From contig QHCD01000067.1 of assembly GCA_003244255.1 (NCBI GenBank), forward strand, positions 1 through 64,000: 64,000 nt of DNA, in the 5' to 3' direction. Shown piece by piece: positions 32,947 to 40,967 of this stretch; the first letter of the stretch is position 1, and each line of letters opens with the position of its first letter. The notes beneath the pieces are model-generated. The model worked only from the letters and a program-made list of their open reading frames with translations. It did not search any database and had not been told where the DNA came from. The DNA is from Pseudonocardiales bacterium. GTDB taxonomy: Bacteria > Actinomycetota > Actinomycetes > Mycobacteriales > QHCD01. The position numbers and the translations under genes were made by a program.

Positions 32947-33754
32947 TCGTGCCGTTGGCGAGCAACGCGAACAGCACGACGCCGAGCACCACCCGATACG
33001 CGACGAACACGCCGGTGCTGTGCCGGGTCAGGTACCGCAGCAGCCAGTGGATCGACGCGATGCCGACGATGAACGCGAGCACGGCGGCGAGCCCCGTGAC
33101 ACCCATTCCCGGGCCGCCGGACTTGCCGACGTCCTTCAGCTCGTAGCCGCCCGACAGCACGACGGCGGGGATCGACAGCAGGAACGAGAACCTGGCCGCG
33201 GCGGTGCGCTCGAGTCCGCGGAACAGGCCGGCGGTTATCGTGGCGCCCGATCGGGAGACGCCTGGCACCAGAGCCGCGGACTGCGCCACGCCGATGAGCA
33301 GGCCGTCACGCAGCCGGAGGTCGTCCTCGCCGCGGTCGCGGTGCCCGACGCGTTCGGCGAGCAGCAGGATCAGGCCGACGAACGTCATCGTGCTCGCGAT
33401 CAGCCACAGGTTGCGGGCGCCGTGGTTGATCTGATGGTTGAAGGCCAGGCCGAGGATGCTGATCGGGATCGTCGCGAAGATGACGTACCACGCCATCCGG
33501 TACTCCGCCGTGTGCCGGACCGAGCGGTCGAAGATGCCGCGCACCCACGCCGCGACCAGATGCACGATCTCTCGCCAGAAGTAGATGACGACGGCGAGCA
33601 TCGTGCCCAGCTGGACGACGGCGGTGAACGCGGACCCGGGGTCCTTCCAGCCGGCCAGCGCCGGGACGATGCGCAGGTGGGCACTGCTGGAGACCGGCAG
33701 GAACTCCGTCAGACCCTGGACGACGCCGAGCGCGGCGGCCTCGCCGACGTTCAC
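32933..33754 (-). CDS. uppP: Undecaprenyl-diphosphatase UppP/BacA
   Basis: A 273-residue polytopic membrane enzyme that recycles undecaprenyl pyrophosphate for peptidoglycan synthesis and gives low-level bacitracin resistance. It carries GVVQGLTEFLPVSSSAHL near the N-terminus (catalytic Glu) and ALVPGVSRSGATITAGL in the second repeat (phosphate-binding Arg), both canonical. It begins at ATG 33754, overlapping the end of the LLM gene by 4 nt, so the two are coupled. Confidence 0.95.
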   Translation of the reverse strand: MNVGEAAALGVVQGLTEFLPVSSSAHLRIVPALAGWKDPGSAFTAVVQLGTMLAVVIYFWREIVHLVAAWVRGIFDRSVRHTAEYRMAWYVIFATIPISILGLAFNHQINHGARNLWLIASTMTFVGLILLLAERVGHRDRGEDDLRLRDGLLIGVAQSAALVPGVSRSGATITAGLFRGLERTAAARFSFLLSIPAVVLSGGYELKDVGKSGGPGMGVTGLAAVLAFIVGIASIHWLLRYLTRHSTGVFVAYRVVLGVVLFALLANGTITAT

Positions 33755-34812
33755 GCCGCCAGCCCGGCGCGCTCGAACGCCTCGGCCACGGCGCGCACGG
33801 CGGCTATCCGACCCTGCGCCGTCCGCGCCTGCGGCAGCACAGATAGCGTGGTGACACCGGCCTCGGCGTAGGCCTGCAGCCGCTCGGTCAGCAGATCGGG
33901 CGGGCCGGCCAGCGACGTAGCCGCGATGAACTCGGCCGGTATCGCGGCGGCGGCCGCAGCCGGGTCGCCGGCCAGGAACAGATCGCGAACCGTGTTCGCC
34001 GCAGTGGCGAAGCCCATCCGGGCGGCGTGGTCGGTGTAGAAGTTCTGCGCCCGGCTGCCCATCCCGCCGAGGTAGAGCGCGGCGTGCGCGCGGATCTGAT
34101 CGACGGCGCTGCCGGCGTCCTCGTCGAGGACCAGCGGCACTGTGGCGACGACGTCGAACCGGTCGGTGGACAGGCCCGCCCAGCGGCGACCCTCGGCGAT
34201 CGCTGCCAGCGGCTCCGCGGCGTGCTCGGGTGAGAAGAACAACGCGAGCCAGCCGTCGGCAATCTCGCCGGCCAGCCGCAGGTTCTTCGGACCGAGCGCC
34301 GCGAGGTAGACGGGTATGTGGTCACGCACCGGGTGTATCGCCAGGGCGAGCGCCTTGCCGGGACCGCCCGGCAACGGCAGCTGGTAATGCCGCCCGTCGT
34401 GCCGCACCGGCTCGCGGCGCAGCGCCCGGCGGACGATCTCGACGTACTCGCGGGTGCGGGCCAGCGGGGAGCCGAAGCCGACGCCGTACCACCCCTCGGA
34501 GACCTGCGGCCCGGATACGCCGACGCCGAGTCGGAATCGCCCGCCGGACAGCGCATCGAGGGTCGCCGCCGTCATCGCCGTCGAGGCCGGTGCACGAGCC
34601 GGGATCTGCATCACGGCGCTGCCGATGTCGATCCGGGTGGTCTGCGCCGCCAGCCAGGCGAGCACGGTCGGCGCATCGGATCCATACGCCTCGGCCACCC
34701 ATACGACGGCGTAACCCAGCCGCTCGGCCTCCCGGGTGAGCTCGAGGTCGGCGGCGGCTCGGGCCGCCACGTTCGCACCGGAGAGGAAGCCGAGGTTGAG
34801 CCCGAGCTGCAT
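33751..34812 (-). CDS. LLM-class oxidoreductase, probably F420-dependent
   Basis: A 353-residue luciferase-like TIM barrel. LGYAVVWVAEAYGSDAPTVL, IDIGSAVMQIPARAPASTAM (cofactor region) and FRLGVGVSGPQVSEGWYG match actinobacterial LLM F420-type enzymes found next to uppP and mshC. Such proteins reduce diverse substrates with F420H2, and FMN dependence cannot be excluded. It starts at ATG 34812 with a modest ribosome site. It is translationally coupled to uppP downstream. Confidence 0.85.
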   Translation of the reverse strand: MQLGLNLGFLSGANVAARAAADLELTREAERLGYAVVWVAEAYGSDAPTVLAWLAAQTTRIDIGSAVMQIPARAPASTAMTAATLDALSGGRFRLGVGVSGPQVSEGWYGVGFGSPLARTREYVEIVRRALRREPVRHDGRHYQLPLPGGPGKALALAIHPVRDHIPVYLAALGPKNLRLAGEIADGWLALFFSPEHAAEPLAAIAEGRRWAGLSTDRFDVVATVPLVLDEDAGSAVDQIRAHAALYLGGMGSRAQNFYTDHAARMGFATAANTVRDLFLAGDPAAAAAAIPAEFIAATSLAGPPDLLTERLQAYAEAGVTTLSVLPQARTAQGRIAAVRAVAEAFERAGLAA

Positions 34813-34993
34813 CCGCGCTCCTGTTCTCCGACTCGACCTGATGCGACGGGAACCGGCGGCCGCCGATTCGACACCCTAATGGCCTCGCCGCTTCCTACGT
34901 CGGAGGCGGGATAGATCGAGAAGTCCGACGGGCAGGGGCGTCTGCTGCAGCCGCCCGGTGGAGCAGGACTGGAGGTCCACCGCGAGACGCTTT

Positions 34994-35028
34994 TGACGTC
35001 CTCTCCGGTCTGAAGGCCGGAGATTCCG
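34994..35028. mobile_element. IS605-type right end hairpin, possible omega-RNA 3' end
   Basis: CTCCGG (35003-35008) pairs with CCGGAG (35017-35022) around TCTGAAGG. Read on the minus strand the stretch is GGAATCTCCGGCCTTCAGAC followed by CGGAGAGGACGTCAA, which matches the typical 3' end of IS200/IS605 elements carrying tnpB. In active elements this region is the scaffold end of the TnpB guide RNA. Here the nuclease gene is broken. Confidence 0.6.
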
Positions 35029-35034
35029 GTTCGG

Positions 35035-35630
35035 CTACGCCGCACTCCGGGTGGTTCCTACTTCCTCACCTTGTGCCTCCGTTTCCGGAGGTCTTATCGA
35101 GGCTCCACAGGCGTTTAGCCTCTCCGCCCGTCCGGCGGCGAGGATGTTGATAGCGGCGTTGCGGTCCCGGTCGTGCGTGGCCTGACAGGCTGGACTCCGA
35201 CCACTGCCTGATCTTCAGCGGCAGCTCGCCGAGGATGTACCCGCATGACGAGCAGGTCTTCGAGCTGGGCAGCCACCGGTCCACGGTGCACGGTGCGGAC
35301 GTAGCGTTCGGCCTTCTCCGTGATGAGCCGCACGAACTGGCTCCACCCCGCATCTGCGATCGCGCGGGCGAGTCGCCGGTTGCCGAGAATGCCCGCCACG
35401 TTGAGGTCCTCGACGTGGATCACTTGGTTCTCGCGAACCAGCCGAAGCGCCTGCTTGTGGTGATAGTCCCGCCGTGCCCGGGCGACCTTGCCGTGCTGCA
35501 CGGCCACGTGGTGTCGGGTCTTGCTCCTGTTCTTCGACCCCTTCTGGCGGCGGGACTTCTCTCGTTCCAGCCTGGCGAGCCTCCGCAGCTTGCGCTGCAG
35601 ATGCGCGGAAACCGGGGTATCACCTTCCAA
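35035..35630 (-). pseudogene. tnpB: TnpB (IS200/IS605) RNA-guided nuclease remnant
   Basis: The N-terminal half, including the first RuvC Asp, is absent. From 35630 the reading is HLQRKLRRLARLEREKSRR, the arginine-rich helix, then QVIHVEDLNVAGIL with the RuvC Glu and DAGWSQFVRLITEKAERYVR. A frameshift is needed to reach VDRWLPSSKTCSSCG (first zinc Cys pair), a second to reach ACQATHDRDRNAAINILAAG with the last RuvC Asp, ending TTRSAA and a TAG at 35035-35037. Truncation and at least two frameshifts mean it is dead, but its C-terminus and right end are well preserved. Confidence 0.85.
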
Positions 35631-35997
35631 CTGCGGACGGCGGTCGGCGGGGAGCGGCGATCCAGGCGACTGCTGAGACGGCCGTCACGACCGCGCCCAG
35701 CGCGCCGTAGCCGGTTAGCGCGGCAATGGCGAGTGCGAGACAGCCAAGCGCCAGCGGCACCGAGGCGAGCCGCCACCACCGCGGATCAAGACGCCGTGTG
35801 GTGGCGAGCGTGTAGAGGATGAGGCCCGCTGCTGCCAGCGCGAGGGCGTACTTGCCCAGCCCCAGGATGCCGCTTCGGGGCGCCTCACTCCACGGGAGTA
35901 TCGCCCCGATGCAGATCGCGAGCATTGGCCACAGTGGTCGCCGCAGGACGCCTGTCCTGTCTGAACGGCCGGCGTTGTTCTTGTTCTGAACCTTCAC
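35620..35997 (-). CDS. Small predicted membrane protein
   Basis: A 125-residue protein with three to four hydrophobic helices: WPMLAICIGAILPW, YALALAAAGLILYTLATT, LASVPLALGCLALAIAALTG and GAVVTAVSAVAWIAA. The start is a guess: GTG 35997 lacks a clear ribosome site, and ATG 35925 would give about 101 residues. No family is recognised. Its 3' end overlaps the first codons of the TnpB remnant. Confidence 0.5.
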   Translation of the reverse strand: MKVQNKNNAGRSDRTGVLRRPLWPMLAICIGAILPWSEAPRSGILGLGKYALALAAAGLILYTLATTRRLDPRWWRLASVPLALGCLALAIAALTGYGALGAVVTAVSAVAWIAAPRRPPSAVGR

Positions 35998-36290
35998 GGT
36001 GAAAGTACCGCTGGATCGGCGTGGTTGAGCTCTTGTCGCGAGTCGCCGCTTCCCCGAAGCGTGTGGCAGGCGATGTCCGGCTGATTTGCCTGACTGTCGC
36101 CCGTAGCGGAGTCCTCGTCCTCGTCGTCGAGGGCGGGTGAATGACTGTGTAGACGATCGTGGCCGCGTGTCATCCTCACATGGCCCATGATGACCTGGTT
36201 CGGCTCGATCTGGGAAGACCATCGAACCGGTCCGTCGAGAGCGGCTGAGCGCGCTAGGAACCGATTGGTCGGCAGCGGACAGGAATAGGT
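35998..36290. other. Intergenic stretch without a convincing gene
   Basis: About 290 bp between the small membrane protein and the sigma remnant. Codon use on either strand is not gene-like, and I see no repeat or hairpin of note. AGGAATAGGT directly before 36291 may be the ribosome site of the sigma gene. Confidence 0.4.
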
Positions 36291-36765
36291 GTGGGGACGG
36301 TGGATGCGGTGCGCGGGCAGCGGGCGGGTCACAGCACGGATGTGGCTGCGTTCGCTGACCTGTTCGAGCGGCACAGCGCGGCGGTCTATAACCATTGCTT
36401 TCGGCGGATGGGCTCGTGGAGCATGGCCGAGGAGCTGATGGCCACGACGTTCCTGGAGGCGTGGCGGTGTCGCCGGTCGATGCCGGCGGCTGCTGACGGA
36501 GTCCTGCCGTGGCTGCTGGCGGTCGCGAACAACGTCATGCGCAACACCCGCCGTTCTCGTCGGCGGTACGCGGCTGGACCTGGTCCTCGCCGCTCTTCCG
36601 CCGCGCCAGCGCGCCGTGCTCGTCCTACGCTATTACCAGGATCGAAGCGTCGCGGACACTGCTGAGACGCTTGGATGTACCTCGGCGACCGTGAGAAGCC
36701 AGACGACCCGGGCGCTCCGTACAGCGCGGAAGGTGCTCCTTGGACAAGGGACCCACCGAACGTGA
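36291..36765 (+). pseudogene. ECF sigma factor remnant, internally deleted and frameshifted
   Basis: From GTG 36291 the frame encodes region 2 (FADLFERHSAAVYNHCFRRM, then MAEELMATTFLEAWR, and LLAVANNVMRNTRRSRRR). Near 36565 the frame ends and, in a second frame, region 4 starts almost at once: RLDLVLAALPPRQRAVLVLR, then SVADTAETLGCTSATVRSQT, stopping at TGA 36763. The linker between regions 2 and 4, normally 30-50 residues, is missing. Either a deletion with frameshift or a fusion of two sigma genes explains this. The region 4 part resembles SigE-type factors. Confidence 0.75.
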
Positions 36766-36940
36766 GCTCCGGCGGTTGTTCCGCGAGGCTGCGTCGGCGT
36801 CGCTACCAGACCCCGACCTGAGCGACGAGCAACTTGCCGAGTTCGTGCGCGACCAAGCCAACGATCCAGACGTCCCCGATCGCGACGGCGACCGCCCCAG
36901 ACCACGCCGCAAGCGTGTACGCCGCATGGGACGAGGGTAA
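36740..36940 (+). CDS. Short charged protein overlapping the sigma remnant
   Basis: A 66-residue frame starting at TTG 36740, inside the last codons of the sigma remnant. MDKGPTERELRRLFREAASA looks like the N-terminus of the unknown proteins that often follow ECF sigma genes, and the end is Arg-rich (RPRRKRVRRMGRG). No ribosome site is clear, so translational coupling to the broken sigma gene would be needed. It may itself be a truncated remnant. Confidence 0.4.
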   Translation: MDKGPTERELRRLFREAASASLPDPDLSDEQLAEFVRDQANDPDVPDRDGDRPRPRRKRVRRMGRG

Positions 36941-37040
36941 ACATGTCCGCTTCAAAATTTGGCGATCGGAGTCCATGCGTCAGCAGGGTCCCGGCGGAGC
37001 CGGCTCGATGCGGTACCTGTAGCGGGCGAGCACACCCACA

Positions 37041-37075
37041 CGGTAGAAGGGACCACCGACGATTCCCGTCTACCG
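37041..37075 (+). promoter_or_regulatory. Hairpin upstream of IS200-type tnpA
   Basis: CGGTAGA (37041-37047) pairs with TCTACCG (37069-37075), extended by GG/CC pairs inside. IS200 elements carry a 5' hairpin that limits transposase translation, and position and symmetry fit that role or the left-end hairpin recognised by TnpA. Confidence 0.5.
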
Positions 37076-37091
37076 GCGAGGCCGGCACAGC

Positions 37092-37466
37092 GTGTCGGCG
37101 CTGCACGCCCATCTGGTATTCGTGACCAAGTACCGCCGCCCGGTTCTCGACGCCATGCTGCGCGTCTGCGAGCACACCATGCGTGAGGTGGCACGCGGGC
37201 TTGGTGCGGAGCTGTCTGAGTTCAATGGCGAGGCCGACCACGTGCACCTGCTGATCGCCTACCCGCCCACCCTGGCTTTGTCGGTGCTGGTGAACCGGCT
37301 CAAAGGCGTGTCCGCACGCGAGCTGCGCTACCAGTTCACCGGGCGCTGCAACCGCGCCCGGATGCGCGGGCACTTCTGGTCGCCGTCCTACTTCGCCATC
37401 TCCTGCGGCGGAGCGCCACTGACGATCATCAAGCAGTACATCGAGCAACAGAACCGGCCCACCTGA
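37092..37466 (+). CDS. tnpA: IS200/IS605-type TnpA (Y1 HUH) transposase
   Basis: A 124-residue single-strand transposase. SALHAHLVFVTKYRRPVLD opens the fold. HVH at 50-52 in NGEADHVHLLIAYPP is the HUH metal site and Tyr116 in IIKQYIEQQNRPT the nucleophile; FWSPSYFAISCGGAPL is the conserved segment between. Upstream residues (VYRRGRHS) are also family-like, but no start codon precedes GTG 37092 in frame, so the protein may be a few residues short. There is no adjacent tnpB. A right-end hairpin follows at 37488-37507. Confidence 0.88.
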   Translation: MSALHAHLVFVTKYRRPVLDAMLRVCEHTMREVARGLGAELSEFNGEADHVHLLIAYPPTLALSVLVNRLKGVSARELRYQFTGRCNRARMRGHFWSPSYFAISCGGAPLTIIKQYIEQQNRPT

Positions 37467-37487
37467 CGCCGCAACTCGATGCGCTAA

Positions 37488-37507
37488 CCCCGCCCTGAAC
37501 GACGAGG
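37488..37507. mobile_element. IS200 right-end hairpin
   Basis: CCCCGCCCTGAACGACGAGG forms an imperfect hairpin just after tnpA and is followed by CTTGCGCGCT, the usual form of the 3' end in this element group. It marks the probable right end near 37518. Confidence 0.55.
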
Positions 37508-37532
37508 CTTGCGCGCTACGTTCCCTGGTCAA

Positions 37533-37648
37533 TGCCCCGCCTCGCGGGGCAGAGTCGGCACTACCCCGCCTCGCGGGGCAGAGTCGGGCTCTGGCCCGTC
37601 CCATGGGGCAGAGACAAGGCGCGCGCAGAGACGTCCTCGGACCCCCCA
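37533..37648. repeat. REP-like interspersed repeat, copy B
   Basis: Two direct copies of CCCCGCCTCGCGGGGCAGAG (from about 37535 and 37564) are followed by a variant, CCCGTCCCATGGGGCAGAG. Each is a short hairpin plus a GCAGAG tail. The stretch 37576-37643 aligns with 19921-19987. It lies between the IS200 end and the aldo/keto reductase gene. Confidence 0.7.
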
Positions 37649-37697
37649 TGGGGCGCCGCTGGGACACGGGTGTGGCGAGGACATTACGTTCGGCGTC

Positions 37698-38642
37698 ATG
37701 CAGGAGCGCCGGGTCGGACGCAGCGGGCTGGTCGTATCACGGCTCGGCCTGGGGACGATGACTTGGGGCCGGCAGACCTCCTCCGACGACGCCGCAGCCC
37801 AGCTGCGCGCATTCCGGGACGCCGGTGGCACGCTCGTCGACACCGCGGACGTCTACGCCGACGGCGCCAGCGAGACGATGCTCGGCGAGTTGCAGGGCGA
37901 CGTCGTCCCCCGTTCCGAGCTGGTGATCGCCACGAAGGCGTGGGGCCGCACCGGACCTGGCGCGATGGGCCGCGGATCCTCCCGCGGGCATCTGCTCGAC
38001 GCCCTCGACGCCTCGCTGCGCCGGCTTGGGATCGACCACGTCGACCTGTGGCAACTGCACGCCTGGGACGCCGACACGCCGCTCGAGGAGACGCTCGTTG
38101 CGCTGGAGGCGGCCGTCCGCAGCGGGCGCACCCGCTACGTCGGCATCTCCAACTTCACCGGCTGGCAGACCGCGGCCGCGGTCGCCACGCAGCAGGCGCT
38201 CGGGCGAGCGCCGATCGTCTCGACCCAGGTCGAGTACTCGCTGCTGGCGCGGGAGATCGAGGACGAGGTCGTGCCGGCATGCGAACACCTCGGCGTCGGC
38301 CTGCTGCCGTGGTCGCCGCTCGGGCGTGGGGTGCTCACCGGCAAGTACCGCCACGGGACGCCGTCGGATTCCCGCGGCGCGTCGGAGGCGTTCGCGGGGT
38401 TCGTGAACGACTACCGGAACGACGACGCCGCCCGCATCGTCGAGGCGGTCGCGACGGCGGCCGACGGACTGGGCACCTCGCCGGTCGCCGTGGCGCTGGC
38501 ATGGGTCCGCGATCGGCCCGGCGTCACCGCGCCGATCGTCGGCGCGCGCACGGCCGGCCAGCTCACCGCCTCACTGGCCGCCGACGAGCTCACCCTGCCG
38601 GCCGAGATCCGGACAGCGCTCGACGACGTCTCCGGCGGCTGA
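37698..38642 (+). CDS. Aldo/keto reductase
   Basis: A 314-residue NADPH-dependent TIM-barrel reductase. LGLGTMTWGRQTSSDDA and GGTLVDTADVYADGASE (catalytic Asp and Tyr) are followed by LVIATKAWG (Lys), HVDLWQLHAWD (His) and RTRYVGISNFTGWQ; the cofactor end has RTAGQLTASL. This is the AKR11/12-like group common in actinomycetes. Substrates are unknown. It starts at ATG 37698 right after the repeat region. Confidence 0.9.
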   Translation: MQERRVGRSGLVVSRLGLGTMTWGRQTSSDDAAAQLRAFRDAGGTLVDTADVYADGASETMLGELQGDVVPRSELVIATKAWGRTGPGAMGRGSSRGHLLDALDASLRRLGIDHVDLWQLHAWDADTPLEETLVALEAAVRSGRTRYVGISNFTGWQTAAAVATQQALGRAPIVSTQVEYSLLAREIEDEVVPACEHLGVGLLPWSPLGRGVLTGKYRHGTPSDSRGASEAFAGFVNDYRNDDAARIVEAVATAADGLGTSPVAVALAWVRDRPGVTAPIVGARTAGQLTASLAADELTLPAEIRTALDDVSGG

Positions 38643-38707
38643 CGGCGGGCGGCGGAGTGGACCAGCGGGATACGCGCGGGGTGGACATGGCCGCGCGACG
38701 GTGCACA

Positions 38708-38947
38708 ATGCACGACATGCCGGTAACCGGAGCCGCCGTGTCGGAGGCGGTCGACGGGGACTACGAGTACGTGCCGATGCGGATGCCGCCCGGCACGAAC
38801 TGTCGCAGCGCCGCCCTGCAGCTCACCCTGCAGGCCGAGTACTCCGGCTGGGAACTCGCCCGGCTGCGGCTGCGCACCGACGGCACCCGGCAGCTGTGGC
38901 TGCGCCGCAAGCGCACCAGCGCGCGGCTGCCCGGCCCGGCGATCTGA
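38708..38947 (+). CDS. DUF5703 family protein
   Basis: A 79-residue cytosolic protein. YEYVPMRMPPGTNCRSAALQ and GWELARLRLRTDGTRQLWLR are the family's conserved stretches, ending in a basic tail. The function is unknown. It may start at 38708 or at the second ATG, 38717. The DUF5703 gene next to an M20 peptidase gene is a common actinobacterial arrangement; here an S9 peptidase gene lies between them. Confidence 0.75.
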   Translation: MHDMPVTGAAVSEAVDGDYEYVPMRMPPGTNCRSAALQLTLQAEYSGWELARLRLRTDGTRQLWLRRKRTSARLPGPAI

Positions 38948-40924
38948 CTAGCCGGCAGCCGAGCGCCAGAGCTTCAGTTCCGGTACACCGGGTGGATCGA
39001 ACCCGAAGATCTGCCCGTAGAACGACAGCTCGGCTTCCAGCGCTGCGATGATGTTAGGGGCCTGCCGGAACCCGTGCTGCTCGCCGTCGAACAGCAGGTA
39101 CGCGTGCGGGATCTGCTTACGCACCAGGGCATCGCGAAACATCTCGGCCTGTGACGGCGGCACGACCTTGTCGTCGGCACCCTGCAGCAGCAGCACCGGG
39201 CAGGAGACGTCGTCGACGTGCGAGAGCGGCGCGCGCTGCACGTAGAGGTCGTGGGCCTCGGGTAGCGGACCCACCAGGCCATCGATGTAGCGCGACTCGA
39301 AGTCGTGGGTATCCTTGGTGAACTCGAGCAGCTCCGCGACGCCGAACAGCGACGTGCCAGCCGCGAACACGTCGGTGGTGGTCAGGGCCGCGAGCGTCGT
39401 CCAGCCGCCCGCGGATCCGCCGCGGATGGCCAGCCGGGCGGGGTCCGCCTGGCCGGCGGCCACCAGCGCCCGCACCGCGGCGACGACGTCCTCGACGTCG
39501 ACGATCCCCCACTGCCCGCGCAGCCGGTCGCGATACGCGCGACCGTAACCGGTCGACCCGCCGTAGTTGACGTCCACGACGCCGATGCCGCGGCTGGTGA
39601 AGTAGGCCTTGGACAGGTCCAGCGCCGCGCCGACCTGGGACGTCGGGCCCCCGTGCACGAACGCGACGTAGGGCGGGCGCTCACCTTCGGGCGCGACGGC
39701 GTCGGGGTTGGTGGGCGGGTACACCAGCGCGTGCACGTCGCGGCCGCCGGGGCCGTCGACGGTGATCGCGCGAACGGGCGGCAGGAACCGCGCGTCCGGT
39801 GGTGAATCCACTGACCTGCGCACCACCTCGGCGGCGCCGGACGCGACGTCGACGACAACGAGCTCGGGCGCACGGTCCGCCGCCGCGCCGACGCCGATCA
39901 CGCGCGTGCCGTCGCCGGACAGGGACGGCGCCCACTCGGTGTATGGCACCTCGACGTCGGTCAGGGTTCCGGCGGTGGGATCGACGACGCCGAGCCGCAA
40001 CTCGTCAGTGCCGTGCAGCACCGCGATCCGGCCGTCGGCCAGCGGCGTGTAGTAGCTCTGGCCGAGCGTCCACAACGGGCCGCCGAACTCCTGCTCGCCG
40101 GGACAGACGGCGTCCATGTCACCGCCGTCGAGGCGAACCCGGTAGAGGTTCCACCACCCGGACCGGTCGCTGACGAGCAACAGCTGCGTCGCATCGATCC
40201 AGGTTGGCTGCAGCACCGACTCGCCAGGCTCACCGCGGCCGCCGGCGACGGTGCGCTCATCGCCGACCGTGCCGTCCTCGGCGACGGCGGCGACGTGCAG
40301 CGTCGTGGAGTCCCACGGCATGTCCGGGTGGTTCCAGCCGATCCAGGCCACGTGGCGGCCGTCCGGCGAGATGGTCGGGAAGGCCAGGAAGTCGCTGCCG
40401 CCCGCGAGCACCCGGACGGCGGCGGGATCGTCCGCTGCGCCGCCGTCGAGCGGTACGGCGACCAGGTTGCGCGTCACCGTGCCGGCGGCGTGCCCCTCGC
40501 GGATGCACCAGATCTCCGACCCGCCTCGGACCACCGTCGGCTCGGCGTAGCGCCACCCCGACGGCTCCGGCGGTTCGGGGGTGATCGGCTGCGGGTCGCC
40601 GCCGCCGTCGACACGGTAGAGCCGCTGGTCACCGAAGTGCGCGAAGACCAGTGCGTGGTCCCCGCCCGCGGGAACGGGGGTCCAGCTCGCGCCGCCGTAC
40701 TCGTGCACCCGGGTGCGCACGTTCCACGGCGGCGCCAGCAGGTCGTGCACCTGACCGTTTACCCGGCGCCGCACCAGCTGCCGCCCCGCCTCCTCGGGCC
40801 TGCTCTCGGCCCACCAGACCTCGTCTCCGATCAGGGCGGCGCCCCCGATGCGCACCCCGCCGCGGGCGATCTCCGCGGCCGATATCGGCGACGGCCACGA
40901 GCCGTAGGGCAGCGCGGTGGGCAT
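38948..40924 (-). CDS. S9-family (prolyl oligopeptidase-like) peptidase
   Basis: A 658-residue serine peptidase. The first about 390 residues form a beta-propeller with repeated Trp/Tyr-rich blades (RVHEYGGASWTPVPAG, VAWIGWNHPDMPWDST). The C-terminal hydrolase domain has AIRGGSAGGWTTLAALTT with the nucleophile, LLLQGADDKVVPPSQ the Asp and LFDGEQHGFRQAPN the His. No signal peptide is visible, so it is probably cytosolic, acting on short peptides. ATG 40924 is the start. Confidence 0.92.
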   Translation of the reverse strand: MPTALPYGSWPSPISAAEIARGGVRIGGAALIGDEVWWAESRPEEAGRQLVRRRVNGQVHDLLAPPWNVRTRVHEYGGASWTPVPAGGDHALVFAHFGDQRLYRVDGGGDPQPITPEPPEPSGWRYAEPTVVRGGSEIWCIREGHAAGTVTRNLVAVPLDGGAADDPAAVRVLAGGSDFLAFPTISPDGRHVAWIGWNHPDMPWDSTTLHVAAVAEDGTVGDERTVAGGRGEPGESVLQPTWIDATQLLLVSDRSGWWNLYRVRLDGGDMDAVCPGEQEFGGPLWTLGQSYYTPLADGRIAVLHGTDELRLGVVDPTAGTLTDVEVPYTEWAPSLSGDGTRVIGVGAAADRAPELVVVDVASGAAEVVRRSVDSPPDARFLPPVRAITVDGPGGRDVHALVYPPTNPDAVAPEGERPPYVAFVHGGPTSQVGAALDLSKAYFTSRGIGVVDVNYGGSTGYGRAYRDRLRGQWGIVDVEDVVAAVRALVAAGQADPARLAIRGGSAGGWTTLAALTTTDVFAAGTSLFGVAELLEFTKDTHDFESRYIDGLVGPLPEAHDLYVQRAPLSHVDDVSCPVLLLQGADDKVVPPSQAEMFRDALVRKQIPHAYLLFDGEQHGFRQAPNIIAALEAELSFYGQIFGFDPPGVPELKLWRSAAG

Positions 40925-40967
40925 CAGGCGGTCCTCCCGGTAGCGGGATCGTCGACGGGTGAGATGG

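Noticed and set aside
36633-37667. 344-codon minus-strand ORF across the IS200 region
   Set aside because: Spans the transposase in antisense and the repeat; its apparent motifs come from the repeat sequence.
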